DNA of 64,000 bases from contig DATFPK010000049.1 in NCBI GenBank assembly GCA_035264885.1, forward strand, positions 1 through 64,000, given 5' to 3'. Positions 61,685 to 64,000 of this stretch are shown here, in pieces (within the stretch, counting starts at the first letter, position 1; the number at the start of each line of letters is the position of its first letter). Position numbers and translations under genes: made by a program. The notes beneath the pieces are model-generated. The model did not search any database. It had not been told where the DNA came from and was given only the letters and a program-made list of their open reading frames with translations. This DNA is from DATFPK01 sp035264885. Its GTDB lineage: Bacteria; Actinomycetota; Thermoleophilia; Solirubrobacterales; 70-9.

Positions 61685-62623
61685 TTGAGCGACGGCCGGA
61701 CCCTGCTCGTGCTCGGCGCCCGAGGCTTCCTCGGCGCGCACCTGTGCACAGCGGCCGAGGAGGCCGGGTTCAGGGTCGTCCGGGCCTCACGCGAAGGGGC
61801 CGAGGGCGCCGTCGCCGCCGACCTGCTGGACCCGGCCTCGCTGCGGGACGCGATCGACCGGACGGCGCCTGACGCGGTCGCGAACGCGGCCGGGTTCGCC
61901 TCGGTCGCGGCGAGCTGGGAGGACCCCGAGCGCAGCCGCGCGATCAATGCCCGCGGCGCCGAGAACCTGCTCGGGGCGGTCGCCGCGGCGGCGCCGGGCG
62001 CGCACGTCCTCTGCCTTTCCTCGGCCCAGGTCTACGGCGAGCCGCTGCCGGAGCGCATGCCGTTCCGCGAAGACCAGGAGCTTGACCCGGTCAGCCCCTA
62101 CGGCCGGGCCAAGGCCGAGATGGAGGGGGCTTGCGCAGCCTTCGCGGCGCGCCACGGCCTGCGCATTGCAGTGGCCAGGCCCTTCAATCTGGTCGGCCCC
62201 GGCCAGTCGCCCGACCACGCGGTTTCGGGTTTCGCGCGACAGGCCGCCCTGGCCGAGGTCGAGGACCGGGCGGCGGTGGAGCTCGACGTCGGCAACATGG
62301 ACGCCGCCCGCGATTTCGTCGACGTCAGGGACGCCGCTGCGGCGCTCGCCGAGGTCGCGCGCCGGGGCTTGACCGGGATCCACACCCTGTGCTCCGGTCG
62401 TGCCGTGGAGCTGCGCGAGGTGATCGCGATGATCGGCGATCTCACGGGCCGGCCCGTGCGCGTGAGGAGCGTCCCGGAGCTGGCGTGGCCAGCAGACCCT
62501 CAGGTCTCCTACGGGATGCCCGACCGCCTCCACCGGGCAATCGGATGGTCGCCACTGACGCCGCTCAGGGAGAGCGTCGGCGATCTGATCGACTGGTGGC
62601 GGCTCGGAGGTGCCCTCCGCTAG
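61685..62623 (+). CDS. NAD(P)-dependent sugar epimerase/reductase (GDP-4-keto-6-deoxymannose reductase-like)
   Basis: A 312-residue extended SDR with LLVLGARGFLGAHLC (GxxGxxG), SSAQVYGEPLPE and the YGRAK catalytic pair, followed by ARPFNLVGPGQSPDHAVSGF, the form typical of RMD (D-rhamnose) and related reductases. DFVDVRDAAAAL completes the pattern. It probably supplies a deoxy-sugar nucleotide to neighbouring transferases. TTG 61685 is supported by the TAACGT element. The 3' end overlaps the convergent last gene by 4 bases. Confidence 0.87.
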   Translation: MSDGRTLLVLGARGFLGAHLCTAAEEAGFRVVRASREGAEGAVAADLLDPASLRDAIDRTAPDAVANAAGFASVAASWEDPERSRAINARGAENLLGAVAAAAPGAHVLCLSSAQVYGEPLPERMPFREDQELDPVSPYGRAKAEMEGACAAFAARHGLRIAVARPFNLVGPGQSPDHAVSGFARQAALAEVEDRAAVELDVGNMDAARDFVDVRDAAAALAEVARRGLTGIHTLCSGRAVELREVIAMIGDLTGRPVRVRSVPELAWPADPQVSYGMPDRLHRAIGWSPLTPLRESVGDLIDWWRLGGALR

Positions 62624-64000
62624 CGGTCGCGCGCAGCGCGTAGATAGGCGAGGGCCTGTTCGAGGATCCTGGCGTAGCCGGCGGGGCCCGTCCCGCGAAC
62701 GTGCCCGCCGGGATAGATCGCGAGCCGGACTCGCGGATCCCGTGCCGCCCAGCGCCGGTTCATCTCGTAGAACGGGTCCCCGTTGCGAGACTGCTGAACG
62801 AGTATCGGATGCCGAGTAGGCCGGAAGACGGGTGAGAGCCTGCGGCGGTCCGAGAGTGGCAGGCCGAAGCCATAGGGAAGCGGGTCCGACCAGACGTCGT
62901 CCGTGTAGAAGTTGGTGAGGTTGTTCGGGGCGCCGTTGCTGACCGCCGCCTCGGCTATGCCCCGCTCGGCCAGGAGGGAGGAGAGGACGCCGCCGGCAGA
63001 CTCCCCGTAGGCGTAGACCTCGCGTCCGGCGCGGACGGCCCGGCGCGCATCGTCGCGGACGAACTCCCAGGCGCGCGTCGGGTTCCCGAGCGGGTAGTCG
63101 ATCTCTCGGGGCTGGAAGCCGTGGGCGCGGGCTGCTCGCCGCGCCTCCTCCATCAGATCGAGTGTGGCCGGGAAGGCGAATCCGCCGGGGGGCAGGATGT
63201 AGAGGAGGGCACGCCGCTTGCGGGCCGGGGGCAGGGGTTTTCGGTCACGAAGCTCGACGACGATCAGACCGTTCGAAACCGAAGCGACGGGAGCCAGGCG
63301 GAACCGGTTTGCGATCTTTCGCAGCGCCCACTGCTGGAGCGGGCTGAGTCCGCCGACGACCCTGAACCCCGCCACCGGATCCTCAGACCCTGTCGCTTGC
63401 GGCAGGTTCAGGGCCTTCAGGCCGCGGCGGGCGAGCAGCATGCGGGAGCCCGGTTCGATCGCCGCTATCGCATCGGCCAGCGGTCCATAGTGCTCCTCGG
63501 CCACGAACCCGTCCTCCCACGGATCGCCGAACGGCAGGGCGCTGGAGCGCCCCGTGCGGAAGAGGACCTCCAGGCCGAGGTCCGGAGGTACCAGGATCAG
63601 GGTCTCCTTGTCGTTCGGCAGGTAGCGGTCCAGCGCCGTCTCAGCGGCCGGCGACCTGGCATCGAGCGGCGGTGGATTCCATAGGCGGCTGACCGCGTCG
63701 CGGAAGGAGTTGCCGCGCGGCAGGGCATGCGCGAGGGCGCTTTGCGGCATTCGTGCGTCGGCGGAGGGCCAGGCGGCCGCGCACATCAGGGCGGCAACTG
63801 ACAGTCCGAAAGCGAGCGCTCCGGCCCGCACGCCCTGGGGGACGGAATCCGCGCGCCGGATCAGCAGGGAAAGCCAGATCGACGCGACGAGCAGGGGCGG
63901 CAGCGACACATAGGGCAGGATGTGGTCGCCTGAGCGGTCGATGTAGTAGCTGAAAAGGGCGATGCCGTACGCGGTCGTTCCCGCCAGCGCCACGGCCGGC
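62620..64000 (-). CDS. Membrane protein fused to C-terminal alpha/beta hydrolase domain, 5' end outside the window
   Basis: The frame is open to the right edge, so the N-terminus is missing; 460 residues are visible. They begin with two membrane segments (ILPYVSLPPLLVASIWLSLL; ALAFGLSVAALMCAAAW), the tail of a polytopic protein probably of the GT39-like class. A 130-residue extracytoplasmic-type domain follows. The last 190 residues are an alpha/beta hydrolase with nucleophile YGESAGGVLSSLL and a late His in YPGGHVRG. This last domain is paralogous to the free-standing hydrolase at 53164-53844. I infer a domain fusion acting on surface glycan or lipid. Confidence 0.75.
   Translation of the reverse strand, partial: PAVALAGTTAYGIALFSYYIDRSGDHILPYVSLPPLLVASIWLSLLIRRADSVPQGVRAGALAFGLSVAALMCAAAWPSADARMPQSALAHALPRGNSFRDAVSRLWNPPPLDARSPAAETALDRYLPNDKETLILVPPDLGLEVLFRTGRSSALPFGDPWEDGFVAEEHYGPLADAIAAIEPGSRMLLARRGLKALNLPQATGSEDPVAGFRVVGGLSPLQQWALRKIANRFRLAPVASVSNGLIVVELRDRKPLPPARKRRALLYILPPGGFAFPATLDLMEEARRAARAHGFQPREIDYPLGNPTRAWEFVRDDARRAVRAGREVYAYGESAGGVLSSLLAERGIAEAAVSNGAPNNLTNFYTDDVWSDPLPYGFGLPLSDRRRLSPVFRPTRHPILVQQSRNGDPFYEMNRRWAARDPRVRLAIYPGGHVRGTGPAGYARILEQALAYLRAARDR

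Overview
The window is high-GC DNA (about 70% by eye) packed with short-spaced or overlapping genes, many starting with GTG or TTG. GC content, gene content and regulatory style point to a high-GC actinobacterium. The gene content includes a BtrH-type domain protein, DUF2342 metalloprotease, PAC2 protein, bacterial PolX, a sigma factor fused to an anti-sigma zinc finger, UvrD/Cas4-type helicase-nuclease and a PPM synthase. I favour the Thermoleophilia (Solirubrobacterales/Gaiellales), but this is inference and no rRNA marker is present. More than twenty genes have a TAnnnT hexamer only 6-12 bases before the start codon and no Shine-Dalgarno sequence. That is the signature of leaderless transcripts, and I used it to choose several start codons.

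Layout. 1-31.8 kb is mostly housekeeping: lipid kinase and PAP2 phosphatase (with a decayed phospholipase-D-like relic between them), ychF, a tocopherol-cyclase-like protein, SpoIID/LytB, aldehyde dehydrogenase, a fumC-lipoprotein-mini-receiver operon, two secreted proteins, a flavin/Fe-S dehydrogenase, SDR, ileS, thioredoxin, PPM synthase, PolX, otsB, a TauE pair with arfB, PAC2, helicase-nuclease, IMPase-like, DUF2342 and a basic histone-H1-like gene preceded by a LexA-type box. 31.8-36.7 kb is a minus-strand surface module: sigma/anti-sigma fusion, a decapeptide-repeat exported protein and a large Ig-like exported protein. 36.9-64 kb is a cell-surface polysaccharide region. It starts with a UDP-xylose-synthase-like enzyme interrupted by a 489-residue intein. 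It continues with many glycosyltransferases, an O-acyltransferase, ASST-like protein, a Wzt/Wzm ABC exporter behind a two-domain rhamnosyltransferase, PhyH oxygenase, hexapeptide acetyltransferase, polyprenyl glycosylphosphotransferase, a sugar epimerase/reductase, and an alpha/beta hydrolase domain that occurs both free and fused to a membrane protein.

How it fits together. The priming transferase, GT-B/GT-A transferases, sugar-nucleotide enzymes and Wzm/Wzt would build and export one or more surface glycans. Truncated membrane-glycosyltransferase relics around 42.2-42.6 kb show that this region has been rearranged. Two divergent glycosyltransferase pairs share the same back-to-back -10 element (TAACGTA). 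The main items for a second look are the intein, the receiver domain that has lost its phospho-acceptor segment, the overlapping bidirectional promoters, CTG starts coupled to upstream stops, and the SOS-box-controlled basic protein.
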